Shown piece after piece: positions 10,243-20,414 of a stretch of 64,000 nt of DNA. Made by a program: the position numbers and the translations under genes. How positions within the stretch are numbered: the first letter of the stretch is position 1; each line of letters starts with the position of its first letter. Source of the stretch: Setomelanomma holmii (taxonomy: Eukaryota; Ascomycota; Dothideomycetes; Pleosporales; Phaeosphaeriaceae); the NCBI GenBank assembly GCA_010015745.1, contig ML978156.1, forward strand, positions 1-64,000, read 5' to 3'. The notes below the pieces were generated by a model. It did no database searches. It saw nothing but the letters and a program-made list of their open reading frames with translations, and was not told the DNA's origin.

Positions 10243-12608
10243 GGAAAGTTCAAGTTGGAGTGGAAGTGTGCGCGTTGAGCGCTGGGTGTCTTGTTATTAT
10301 GATAATCATGAGTACTACGTACTACTCAAAACGAAGAATGAAATTACAAACGAACATAACTGATGCTCATAGGGACTATCTCTTCGTGATTCATTTCGCT
10401 CATACAAGCATTCCGTCTGTTTGTGACGAACTACACGTGTACATCGTTTGCACGTCATGTCACATTGGCTCCGCTTATCGCCTACCCTGCACACATAAAT
10501 CTTTCTCACCCGCCCACTCGCCTCTCTTCGTCAACCACATTCATTTGCACATTCCAAAAGACACCAGAATGAGTGGATGGCCTGGCTGTCGCCTTCGCCA
10601 GCCAAAATTGGCGCCTACGATCTTTATGTTGCGTTTCCGTTGTTCATAAAGAAACGAGGTCCTCGATATGTCTTCCCCGCGCTGCAAGCTTCGTAGAAAT
10701 GAAGCGAGACCTCACATGTGGCGACGACCTCCAGAGACGCCGCAATAATATGACTGAAGCAAGCATGGATGATATCATGGGGTTCTGGCGAAGACGAGTG
10801 TCACAGTCCCCAGTTCCAATCTCCCAGGACTCACTACCGGGTCAACATGTCCGGCTGAAGCTTCGCAGCAATTCCCTAGCCTTTGTCTCAATGCTGTCAA
10901 AAAACATCCATACGTTAACCATGTTGTCCGCTCTGTTCGCACGTCATCTCTCTTACTAGTCACACCGCCACCCAACACGTGTATAAACTTCTCTATCCTT
11001 ACAGTCGAAGGTTTCTCATGAAAGACACAGAGTTATTCTGCACACCAAACATACACCACCATTCGAGAGTTGCGCATGGCACTTGGTCACAACGATGGTG
11101 ATTGTTCTCAATCCAGATAAATTAGGACCACCTTTATGACTTTTCAGTCCATGTGTACTCCAAAAATAGGGTTTTCATCCATCAATAGAAACGTGCCGAA
11201 CTTCATAATGGATCCATGTCTGACATTCAGCCTATCACGTTAACTTTTATGGGGACTGCTATGGACGCCAATGTCCAATTTTCTTCGAAACTCACACTCA
11301 CTATCTATGTATGTCTTTCTCCAGGAAGAGATTGCTAGCCTTCGCATGTTCTGGTGGAGCCTGCAAGGCGCAGGCGTCTATAAAGTCTGAACCTAACCTG
11401 CTCGATCCTCTGCAAACCCAACCTTTGCAGGTCCAGATAAAACCGCCTACCCCACGAGCATATGTCGCTTGCCTGTCTTTGTGCCTTTGAAAGAAGTGCG
11501 AGGGTTGGATTATGTCTTTTCTCGAGAATTGCTCTGTCGAAAGACGACACGTTTCGAGCTGTGGCTGGCAGCGTCGAAGCAAAACATGACAAGGACGATG
11601 ACTGCTGTGTTCTGGGAACCTTGAAAATAGCGAATCGATTACTATACGAGCATCTACAGAAATTCTAAGAGATTCCAGATGAGAATAGCGCGAAATGTTC
11701 CTCAGACAAACTACCAGTAACGTATGGATCGATCAAGCTGCTGGAAAGTATATATTTGGGCATCTTCAAGAGCATTCTTTCTTCACACACGCTTGATTTT
11801 ATCTTCCTCAAAGACGATAGGATTTCGTTTGATGTTTGTCGGCTGCTTCGGCAGTGGTTTAAAGCCCATAAAGTTTTGTTGTCGCGCCTGTATCTATGTA
11901 CGCAAGATTGCATGCACGGAGTGGTCGCCTCCAGTAGTTTTACAACGATGTTCTCACGTCTTTCCATGGAAGTGAAGCGTCAAAGTTCTATGTTGTGTAC
12001 TTCCTTGCACTGAAGCTATGTACGCACTTCTCCGGCTAATAATCGTCTTGAGAAAGTGACAAACGATAAGTGAGCTCTTAAGTCTTCTATCGTGCGCTTT
12101 CATTCTTTCTGCAGTAGGTATACACCCGAAGCTCAACGTTTCAAAGATGAAATTCTGGCATATAAATGTTTCTCGGTCGTTTCTTTGGTACGTTATAGTC
12201 TTGAAGACATCTATTCTATGCGGTTTTCTGTCTTTCCCAGTCAGCACAACTGGCTTTTCTTTGGATCGAAGACCGTCGCACACCCCAATTTCTGTGTCTA
12301 GTATCTATGGAAGGAGTGCTTGGAGGCATTTTCCCCGGTCACCTGAGCTTCTAAAGGTTGGTCAATGAACGACATGCTTCTAGAAAGGCTTGCCAAATAT
12401 TCAATGAGAGAGGCTGGTATTTTTGGGAATGGTCTATATTACTGAACTTTTGTTCTCATACAGAATAGTCATTGAATCTGCTTTGAATCGAGAGAAGCTA
12501 GGTCAAGCTAGTCATAGACTACTCGCCAGTTCTGAGCATTCTCAAACAAGTGAATAGTCGAAACATGTCTCTTATCACATGCTCGCAACATTTCGAGCAC
12601 ATTCACTT
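10243..12608. other. 2.4-kb gene-poor stretch
   Basis: Only short overlapping frames on both strands, without domain, signal peptide or convincing introns. Base composition looks more AT-rich than in neighbouring coding DNA. I see no inverted ends, transposase remnant or dense C-to-T decay that would identify a repeat. It borders the decayed small-secreted-protein locus and may hold further unrecognisable remnants. Confidence 0.4.
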
Positions 12609-12899
12609 TCATCCATCGTTTTCTCGAGACGGCCTCGGCACAGCACCTATAGGCCTTGAGTCTTCTGATAGACGAATTCGCTTGCGCTTCAACCGCCTCA
12701 TAAAATTATCAGCGGGTTTGTTGACGATATCGGCCTCATCTATATGGCGCACAGTCTTTTTGATGTTGTGAGTGGTGTCAGCGTGTGGTACGTTAGCCTC
12801 ATCCCGCTGCCTGCCATTGGTTCCTGAGCCCAACCTGCGTCATGGAGCGCTAAGAACATGCGCTACGAGTGCAAGTAGTATGGTCAGTGTGATCTTCAC
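12609..12899 (-). pseudogene. decayed paralogue of the small secreted protein at 13705-14127
   Basis: The frame read from 12899 downwards aligns with the neighbouring intact gene: both have KxTxTILLALVA followed by a Cys/Ala-Pro signal cleavage region, then GRQxDE/RQIGDE, PHADTTH/PHAEAVH, a basic KR-rich segment and PRPSREN/GRGSREI. Two lesions are visible. The codon matching the start is GTG (12897-12899). The codon matching a Gly right after the signal peptide is TGA (12840-12842). The remaining frame continues to about 12609. Alignment was by eye. This looks like a tandem duplicate, about 1.2 kb from its sister on the same strand, that has lost function. Confidence 0.6.
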
Positions 12900-13704
12900 T
12901 TTGAAGTCTGTTATCCTGTGGAACACGAAAAATTGAGTATGCTCACGTTGATGGAAAGATCGTGAGGAAATGTGTATAACAGCAAACAGAAGGTTTTTAT
13001 AGACTTGTGTTTTCGACCTCGCCCCAGCATTCAACAAGTGTACGAGGAATTTTCCCAAAAGACTGTCTGTCGAATCTAAGCTTAGAACAGTGCCACATAC
13101 CAAAGTCATCGCCTTAACACAGTGTTTGCGTTGGCAGAAACTTCATGACAAAGAATTCGAACAATCACTGCCATGAATGCTCACGACAGCAGGGCTCACC
13201 GGTGCATTCTTGCTACTTCTTCGTGCGAAAGTAGAAAGTGATATTGCCAAGTCGTTTTCCTTGAATACCAACTACGTAAATCATAGGGTCGTGCCTCCTG
13301 CATTCAGAACTCTCGTGCATTGGTACCCAGCTCTTTCCGCGCAACCACTCTTATGCGATAAGCTTCGCGAGTCAGTTCCGCAGGAGCTCGCGGGTTTCAC
13401 ATATTTGAAGGTCTTGCCTAGAACTAAGTCACTCCATCTCAACTAGCGCGGTCATACTTGGGGGAGCTTGACATCACGCTGAAGCATCTATTACCTATTG
13501 ACATGGAGTGAGACGGCGTCAGTCAGCAGTATCTATAGCCTCGTAAATCATCTCAACAAAAGAAAGCAAATTGTGCACAAGTAACGATGGGAATGATGGC
13601 TACAAAGATATATTGATGTTACTAGATAATGTCATGTAATAGAAGCTTGAAGCATAATTACTCATGAAGTTGTGTTGTACCTAGGTAGGTAGCAGCCGCT
13701 TCTC
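12900..13704. other. intergenic with one weak small ORF (13177-13446, +)
   Basis: The ORF at 13177-13446 on the plus strand would encode 89 aa beginning MLTTAGLTGAFLLLL, which could pass as a signal peptide. It has no recognisable domain and only one cysteine, so it is not called as a gene. The rest shows nothing. Confidence 0.3.
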
Positions 13705-14127
13705 CTACATGCTCGATCTATATCTTAGGGAAGTTTCCATAGCCATGAGGATGTTCATCGTACCAAGAGTCAACGTTCTGGTATCTTTGAAGTTTGTGGA
13801 ATAGTAATCTTCCCTGCCAAGGCCTCTTCGAAATATTGCCTGGAAGATTTCTCGCGATCCTCGTCCTGTGCCGGCATTAACTCGCTGGCGCTTCACTCGC
13901 TCACCAGGAGGATAGCCATAATACCTGTCGCTAGCCTCTCCGGGAGAGTCAGCAAACCTGACACCGCGAGCCGATTTAATCTCACTGTGGACGGCTTCGG
14001 CATGGGGCAAGTCATCTTGGACCCGCTCATCGCCAATTTGACGGGGTACCCCTCCAGCACCGCGGTGTCCAGGAGCGCATAGAAAACTTGCTACCAGCGC
14101 AAGTAGTATAGTGGAAGTCGTCTTCAT
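13705..14127 (-). CDS. small secreted protein, effector or RiPP-precursor-like
   Basis: A 140-aa frame starting at the ATG at 14127, chosen because it opens a clear signal peptide (MKTTSTILLALVASFLCAPG). The upstream in-frame Met would put 26 polar residues before it. The mature part is charged and poor in cysteine. A tyrosine-rich YYGYPPG at residues 69-75 is followed by a dibasic KR at 79-80, a Kex2-type site, and a second YY lies at 108-109. A decayed paralogue lies at 12609-12899. A truncated UstYa-like gene ends only 35 bp upstream on the same strand. This resembles precursor genes of fungal ribosomal peptides (dikaritins), whose short Tyr-containing cores are flanked by Kex2 sites, but only one candidate core is seen rather than repeats. 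A plant-interaction effector is the alternative. Confidence 0.55.
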   Translation of the reverse strand: MKTTSTILLALVASFLCAPGHRGAGGVPRQIGDERVQDDLPHAEAVHSEIKSARGVRFADSPGEASDRYYGYPPGERVKRQRVNAGTGRGSREIFQAIFRRGLGREDYYSTNFKDTRTLTLGTMNILMAMETSLRYRSSM

Positions 14128-14162
14128 TCGGGAAATACGATGTAGTTTGAGATTGAAGGGAA

Positions 14163-14860
14163 TCATGTGTACATGCAGACCATGTTCTGGATTGGGGTGG
14201 GTCAATTTTGGGTGAGTGAGGATTTGTCGAAAGCGACGTCAATGTACCAAGCAGTGTAGTTGGTGGAAGACTTCAATCGCGGCTACGTAGCCCGTGCCCA
14301 CTTCCGCAGGGACGTGTTTCAAATCATCTGCTTCAGAGTGGTTCAAGCTGGCCAGCTTATCTCCCGAGATTTCGATCGCGTGCTCTACAGCGCGGTACTA
14401 AGCTCGCGGCGTAGTCCTTCTGAGGTTGCGGTGGAGATCAACTTACTCTCTGTCAATCTTGCCCAAGCAGCTTCTCGCTCAGCAGGTGGTGGGCTGCGGT
14501 AAAAGCTAGTTTCGTTGAAGTAATTTGGGCAGTCGTAGTCGACGTGTTCAATCGCTTCGAGGGCAGGTGCTTCATTGATTTGTCAGCAAGTATTCAAAAG
14601 AGAGCAAGAGTGTGTTGCCCACAGTAGAGGCTCAATGTTTTGATGCATTGCATGTCCGTCGGCTGCCACATCAACACGAGACTAATTGGGGTTGCGACGA
14701 GGACGGCCAGAATGAACAATGCGGCAAGGATGAGGTTTGGCAGACAATGTTGCCAGGCTGAACACTGCGAGAGATGCACATCGTCGTTCTTGGACAATCT
14801 GTCGTCTTCTGTCGTGGTAGCGGACATCAAAGGACGGTATGAAGTCTTTTCCACGTACAT
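14163..14860 (-). pseudogene. UstYa-like (DUF3328) protein gene, truncated
   Basis: Exons 14623-14860, 14447-14569, 14248-14384 and 14186-14163 join in phase through 53-62 bp introns. The protein has SYRPL near the N terminus, one transmembrane helix (about residues 35-60), the DUF3328 N-terminal pattern YSPALEAIEH, then FYRSPPPAEREAAW and EVFHQLHCL, the first HxxHC motif of the family. It stops after about 173 aa, just past that motif. Normal members continue for 60-100 residues with a second HxxHC, which I cannot find downstream. Intact UstYa-family proteins are membrane-bound oxidases that cyclise fungal ribosomal peptides. This copy is probably non-functional. A small secreted protein gene starts 35 bp downstream. 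Confidence 0.65.
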
Positions 14861-15579
14861 TATGTTGTCGTCTTGAAGTGACTGGAGCGAAGTGCGAGGA
14901 CGAACTCGTGAGGGTGCTTCGAGACGTGACCAAGTAAGAGCCCTACCACTTTCTGTCGAGATCTACGTACTCGTGCAGACTTTCGGTATGCCGATCAGGC
15001 GGTATAGCATTTTGGTTGTTGAAGTGGTGTCTTTCAGCTGACGTAGTACAATGTGACACATTACGCCAAGACCATTCTTCGAGTGAGTACCTGGTTGAGA
15101 ATTCACCTGCAGTTGAGGTATCGTTACCAGTGTGTGTGCTGACCAGCTCTCTGATCACACGTTTACATTCTTGAAGATACCCAAGTCATGGTTGTTGCGG
15201 TGGCGTGATCTACATCTCATTTGTTAGCATCGTTATGTGACCTTTGTAAATTGGCATACTGACTTTGTTCTGGTTAATCTTTTTTACTCGAAATCATCCC
15301 GTTGGCTCGAGTTCGCCACATCGACGGTGAAATCCAGCATGGGATGATGTTTGCAACAGCTGAAGTTGAAGATAGAGTATGCTGCGACATCTTGTTGAGG
15401 CAAGGCTTTTGGACTTTTCCGCAGGGCTGTATTGAAGTCTGCGGAAGACGCGAGCATGCGAACACATAAGAGCAGTGTTTCCTCGACACCATGTCTAGTA
15501 AGACATCATCGGCAGTCCATTCAATCCTCACCTATCACCTTTGCATCACGGCTTTTCTCCAATCACTCCATCTGTCAAG
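14861..15579. other. intergenic, no supported gene
   Basis: A minus-strand frame at 14943-15158 (72 codons) has no recognisable motif. It could be a remnant linked to the UstYa-like gene. Nothing else is supported. Confidence 0.35.
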
Positions 15580-15859
15580 ATGAAGCTCGCCCTGCTCTAT
15601 CATTATGGCTCTTTCAGCAGGCACGCTGAGTGCTCCTGTTGTTCGTGGTTTTCTTTAGCGAGGAGTGGCACATCCTTACGAGAAGCGTGCAGAAGCCGAT
15701 TCCAGGCACACCCTCAGAAAACGCACCGGAGCCGTCGAGGCTGATGTCTGGAATATCTGGTCTGACGTCAAGGCAGCACATGCTGTCTCCGCCTATGACG
15801 ATGAGATTCAAGCCGTCCAGAACCCCGCTGATATCCTTGGGAAGCGCGCCAACTATTGA
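15580..15859 (+). pseudogene. broken small secreted protein gene with Kex2-like sites
   Basis: An ATG at 15580 opens MKLALL. The hydrophobic continuation MALSAGTLSAP lies in a different frame from 15605, as if one base were gained or lost near 15598. That second frame has a TAG at 15656-15658, then runs on to a stop at 15857-15859 with YEKRAEAD, LRKRTG and a C-terminal LGKRANY. Signal peptide plus three KR sites, one followed by AEAD as in Kex2/Ste13-processed precursors, suggests a secreted, proteolytically processed peptide precursor. TTTCTTTAG at 15650-15658 could be a splice acceptor, but no donor at normal distance was found. Called broken, with that caveat. Confidence 0.4.
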
Positions 15860-16268
15860 ATCCAGAGATGCGACGTCGGTTGAGGAGCGATGGGAATACC
15901 ACCTAAGATGTATACGTGGAATTAAACGGGAACGATCAGTCGATGTACCCAGCTAGTCCTTACCTCGAAACAACTCTGAATACTTGGTGGCAAGTCGTGT
16001 ATCTCCTGTGTCCCGGTTCTACTTGCTGAACTTATGAGCATTGCATGCCAGCCTGTTCCTTATCAGCATGTCAGCTGGAGATATTTTCACCGGACACTAG
16101 CTCAAGTCTCAGGATGATGCCTGTGCGTATGTGTTGTGGTGTATCACGCTTCTTGCCTTGGTTCCTATAATCATGCTCATGCTCATGCTCATGCAAATCA
16201 TATACCTGAAGTAAATCACCCTTCTTCCCGTCTCTTTCCCCAGCGTGCTCTGTCCCATATCAATCTCC
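15860..16268. other. intergenic, with a TCATGC hexamer repeat
   Basis: Four perfect tandem copies of TCATGC occupy 16171-16194, just beyond the 3' end of the Pmp4-like gene. No gene is supported. Confidence 0.6.
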
Positions 16269-17093
16269 CTATTTGTTATGCCAAACCAACGTCCGCAGCG
16301 AATCCCAATGATCCGACTGAACATAACTGTACACAAATCAGCACACCTTGCCAAAGTTAGCCTCGGGAAAACCCACATATAACTCATACTACTCCTCAAA
16401 CTACTCTGCACACTCTCAGGATGCCACCTGAAAATATACATAACCATCGCCCAACTCAAGCTCGCAAATGCCGGCCACCCATTCCGCACCATCGCCCTCC
16501 TTACCTCCCCATTTCCGAACAGCTCAAATCCACCTCCCGCACCCTTCACACCAACCCCAGAATGCCCACCGCCAACATTCCTTGGCTGCACAGCGAGTTT
16601 CGCCAGCGCAAGACACACACGCGCCGCGACGTAAATGACAATCTGCTGGCTAACGGAATTGTGTATCGTGCGGCCAAACACCGTATACCCGCCCATCAAG
16701 CCCGCGAGAAAGGCGTCGTAGTGTCTTTCCTTGCCTGTCGGCGAGGTGTAGCGTAAGAATAGCATGCAGGATTTGTACACGAGCGCGAAGAGGCCGAGGT
16801 TGCGGGCGTGTTGGCGCGTGGCTTTGTAGACGAGGAAGCTTTTTGAGCGCAGGGAACCGGAGCGGAAGAGGAATATCATACTACACGAATCACAGTTTGG
16901 TTAGTTTCCATTGTAAATGTAGGTGGGTGGTGGGTGGACTCGATAGGACTTACACCAGCGCATGCGGAAATCGCACTTTGGATCCGTATACGATGCCATT
17001 TCTCACACCTTTTACCAGCGTGAGAATGTCGTGATATTTGGGGTCCAGGACTATCTTTTCCAACGCGGCTTCGAGCGCATGTAACCGATCCAT
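16269..17093 (-). CDS. peroxisomal membrane protein 4 (PMP24, Tim17-like family)
   Basis: Exons 16954-17093, 16377-16880 and 16269-16326 give 233 aa. Intron 1 is 73 bp with a consensus GTAAGT. Intron 2 is 50 bp and restores the family C terminus SDHWDSLRTLVWHNK. The N terminus MDRLHALEAALEKIV, then VRNGIVYGSKVRFPHALVM, RSGSLRSKS and YVAARV are typical of Pmp4. It is a small multi-pass integral protein of the peroxisomal membrane, possibly forming a small-solute channel; its precise role is not settled. An unspliced reading would give a false 256-aa C terminus running to 16109. No defect seen. Confidence 0.88.
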
Positions 17094-17644
17094 CGTGAGG
17101 TGTGTTGTGTTGTGAATATGTTTGCGCGCAAATGTCGAATGGCGAGAGTATGCCTCGGTCCACGCGACAGGTATGACGTCCTTGCTACCTTGCGCGGTGA
17201 GGTCTATTGACGGAAGGGACTGCGAGCGGATTGGATGAGGTGTGGAAACAGGGGAAGTGAATCATGGGGCTGAAGTGTGGATCTGGAGAAGAAAAGAACG
17301 GGTACAGCGCTGAATGGCAGAGTCGCAGTCGCGGAATGGATTGTATCTGATCCTCGGCTCGCGTCACATTGCCGGGGCGCAACTTCCCCACACTGGAGGA
17401 AGTGCGCACTAGCCACACTTGCGCGACAGGGATGTTTAGCATGTGAAGGTGAGGCTGCGCTTTCATGTGCTTGACTGTGGGGTTCCATGGAATTTCAAGC
17501 ATGACTCTGCAAGTATGCAATCGATCTATTCAAGGTCATTGTGGTATCTCTATGCCGATGTCTAATGCTGTGCTTTTCCGCAACGCCAATAAATCGCTTC
17601 AAATACCAGAAATATCATCGTGTCGTTAGGTGCCCGCGATCAGG
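17094..17644. other. intergenic between Pmp4 and the mitochondrial carrier
   Basis: Contains the Pmp4 promoter and the 3' end of the carrier gene, both on the minus strand. No further gene is supported. Confidence 0.5.
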
Positions 17645-18753
17645 TCACTCTGCCCTCCGCTCAGGCCAGCGCTTCTTCAACTCCTCGTAGACAGTAAAGA
17701 TGAAAGCCGAGCTGGGTATGGATCGCCCAACAGTGATGCCGCATCCTCGATACATGCCCTTCAGCCCGTGCTGTTTCCAAAGTGCTTTACCAACGGCGTT
17801 GAATGTCGACTTGCCACCAGTCAACTGTTTGACATCTTCGGTTTGCATGCGCGATTTGATCGTGTCTGCTGGGTAGAACATGAAGTTGTATGCTGCACCT
17901 GCGACCGATCCGGAAGCCATGCGCTGCCACACAGGCAGGGCATCATCGTCCTTGCCAGACGTGTTGCCCTTCTTGAACAACATCTTCATGCCTTCGTAAC
18001 CGCCAAACCAGGCTGCGCCGCCACCTGTCTCGCGAATAAATGTCCCGAATTGGCCGTGCCAGTACCCAAGTAGACCTTGGTGACGATGAATGGAAGCGAT
18101 AACGCCGAGTATGCCCGGCTGCGATACAATGCCACCAGGTCTCTCCGATGGTACTTGCATCTTGCATTTGACGAGTTCGATTGGCGTAAGGAATATTGAT
18201 GTGATTGCGCCCGCGACCATGCCACAATACAACATCCCTGAATATGGCAAGTCTCTTTCTGGATGTCTCTTCAGCTCAGGATACACTCCAGAGGCCTTCA
18301 ACGCGTCACAAGCGAGGCGATACTATAAGATCCATTAGTCCAGAGGCGCACTTCATTTTGGAAACTTTTACTCACACTGAAGAATAGTGTACTGGTCTCC
18401 ACTGCGGCGCCCACCAGCGGCGCACTTATGCCTCTATAGATACCAATGAATCCGTCTCTTTGTAGCGACTTCTTAAAGCAGTCCAGAGGCCCAGTATAAC
18501 GCAGTGGCACTCCGTCTGGCTGCGACTGGAGACGCACTTTGACTGTGTCGAAAGGGTACTCGATGTACTTTCCGACGACGCCAGCTGCCGATCCGCAAAC
18601 TATATCCTTGATTGCCTCCTCGCCTTGGCCACTGGCGTGGACGGCATCATCTTTACGTGTCTCCTCCAGTGTGATTGAGTTTGCAAGACTGCCTCTTCCC
18701 CCCACCACCGACACAGAGCTCTCGTGGACTTCCATGGACCGACTGATGTACAT
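17645..18753 (-). CDS. mitochondrial ornithine carrier (SLC25 family, Ort1/AmcA-like)
   Basis: Exons 18376-18753 and 17645-18322 (53-bp intron starting GTGAGT) give 351 aa. Three carrier repeats each carry the Px[D/E]xx[K/R] signature: PFDTVKVRLQ, PIELVKCKMQ and PADTIKSRMQ. The pattern LFFSYRLACD after the first repeat and the C-terminal AFIFTVYEELKKRW fit the ornithine/citrulline exchanger subfamily, which moves ornithine across the inner membrane for arginine synthesis. The N-terminal 50 or so residues are polar and variable, as in other fungal members. The subfamily assignment is from remembered motifs; a basic amino-acid carrier is certain, ornithine likely. The first ATG was used; a second Met lies six codons later. 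Confidence 0.85.
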
Positions 18754-19417
18754 GGCTACTTAAGCGTGTGTGAGATTGGGTCGTTCAGTACGTGTCACGA
18801 AATAGTGCTCATGGTAATAATTGTGAAGAGTCGAGTGGGCGGTGAGGAGGACAGGGCTCGCGACTCAGGGCATGGACCCAGGACTACGGTTTGACGCGAT
18901 GCGATATCGGTTCACCGGTGTGCGTCGTAAAATACTGAGTGGAAGGGCCGTCGGGAAGAATGGTAGTACGAAGAGCTTGTGGCGAGAATCTGCAGTGAAG
19001 CGCAGGTGCGTGACGCTGAAAGAAGTAGGCGGATCGTCAAAGCCAAATGGATGAATGCAAAACACGAGTTGGCGCCCAATGTCGTGCGAGGGCGCTAGAA
19101 TTTTCCCATTAGCCTCGCAAAACCTTGTCGAGATCCCGGAGCAAATGAAGTAAAGAGCGGAAGACGCGCTGCGCCCGTGACGCTGAAATACGATGTAGAA
19201 GATTGTTTGAGATGAACAAAAAGGCGCATCGAGCCCGAAAATCGCACGCTGGTGACGCCGCACAATCTTATCTTATCTGATCCTTTCATCGCAGCCTGTC
19301 GGTTGTGCGCGGGGCAGCCGCAACGTGCTAGCGCGCCTGCCCTATCGATATCGGCTAAACTTTTCTTTCGCTGGCCATGTTCGAGATCTCCAGCACGGCA
19401 GAATTGAGCAATCAAAC
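18754..19417. other. divergent promoter region (carrier / CgrA)
   Basis: 664 bp between divergently transcribed genes. No coding frame is convincing and no core element stands out. Confidence 0.5.
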
Positions 19418-19883
19418 ATGTCTGAAGCTGTAGAGATTCAGGCGCCTACCACCAGTGCTGTAAGCACCGTGAAGGGAATGAGAGTTAATGGTATTTCAAT
19501 CTATCTTCCATGATGAAGAAGTAGGTAGCTAACATGTGCATGCAGGAAAGCAATGGCACGACAACAAGAAGGCATTCCGACCCCGAACAAACCAGACATC
19601 GTGGGATAAGCGCACAGCAGAGAGGAAAGTGCTTGCAGCAACAAAGGCTAAGGAGAAGGAATTGAAGGAGGAGAAGGAGGCGGCGAAACAAGTAGGTCGC
19701 AAGCCAGCCTTTGTGCAGGACGTGGACTGACTGCTTTTCTAGCAACGAACGGACGCCCTTCGAGCAAAGCGCGCTGCAAAAGAAGAGCGTGAACGCTTCG
19801 CAAAGATGGAAGAGAAGATGCACAAGAGGCGCGTCGAGCGACTGAAGCGAAGGGAGAAGCGCAACAAGATGCTAAAGTCATGA
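19418..19883 (+). CDS. cgrA: rRNA-processing protein CgrA (Cgr1 family)
   Basis: Exons 19418-19490, 19546-19691 and 19743-19883 give 119 aa, the normal size. After a short variable N terminus come GMRVNGKQWHDNKKAFRP, TSWDKRTAERK, a highly charged coiled-coil helix, and the C-terminal RRVERLKRREKRNKMLKS that defines the family. Cgr1 is a nucleolar protein needed for 60S subunit assembly and pre-rRNA processing. Introns are 55 and 51 bp with good branch points (GCTAAC, GACTGAC). No defect seen. Confidence 0.92.
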
Positions 19884-20414
19884 GCAATAATTGGTTAGAC
19901 ACCACGCATGATACCACGAAGTAAGATGAGGGAGGGCATAATATCGCAGTTGTGAGAAGGCTGGTCGACAGGCAGACCGCCACGTTGAAGAGGCCTCTGT
20001 GGAAAGGGAAGACCGCAACATCGAAACCTTGAGCCCCGATCGTACAGGATCGCCATGATGCAGCGAAGGCAAGGAGGCACTGGAACAAAGCATGGAGGGC
20101 ACTTGTTGCGAAGCACGCGACCTCAGTGACTGCGTCGCATCCATTCCCTGGGCCTGTCGAAGTCAGCTTTGGGGTGATGCAAACGGCGCACGGCTTGTGG
20201 CGTTTCACTATTCTTGTAAAGAGGAATCTACTAGTTCGCGAAATATGTTCTATCCTTGATTTCGGTTGAAAACTCCATTGCGATCGCGCTTTTGCGAATG
20301 TTCACATAGTACTTCGTACTTGAATCATGCACGGTTAAGGAAGTGACGACACGCGTCGCGCAACCCCAGGTTCCGCGCCGGCAGGACAGCTTCCCTCCTC
20401 ACCACCACCATGAC
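19884..20414. other. intergenic upstream of the coiled-coil protein gene
   Basis: No gene supported. The frame of the next gene stays open upstream to a GTG at 20343, but that stretch lacks an ATG and is taken as 5' leader. Confidence 0.45.

Noticed and set aside
11301..12301. Several overlapping frames of 70-110 codons on both strands
   Set aside because: No frame shows a domain, secretion signal or intron pattern and opposite-strand frames overlap, as expected by chance.
16109..16268. Extended C terminus of the Pmp4-like protein
   Set aside because: It arises from reading through intron 2; splicing at 16327-16376 restores the conserved end WDSLRTLVWHNK.
20343..20414. GTG start for the coiled-coil membrane protein
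   Set aside because: Eukaryotic nuclear genes normally use ATG; the ATG at 20415 keeps the recognisable protein.
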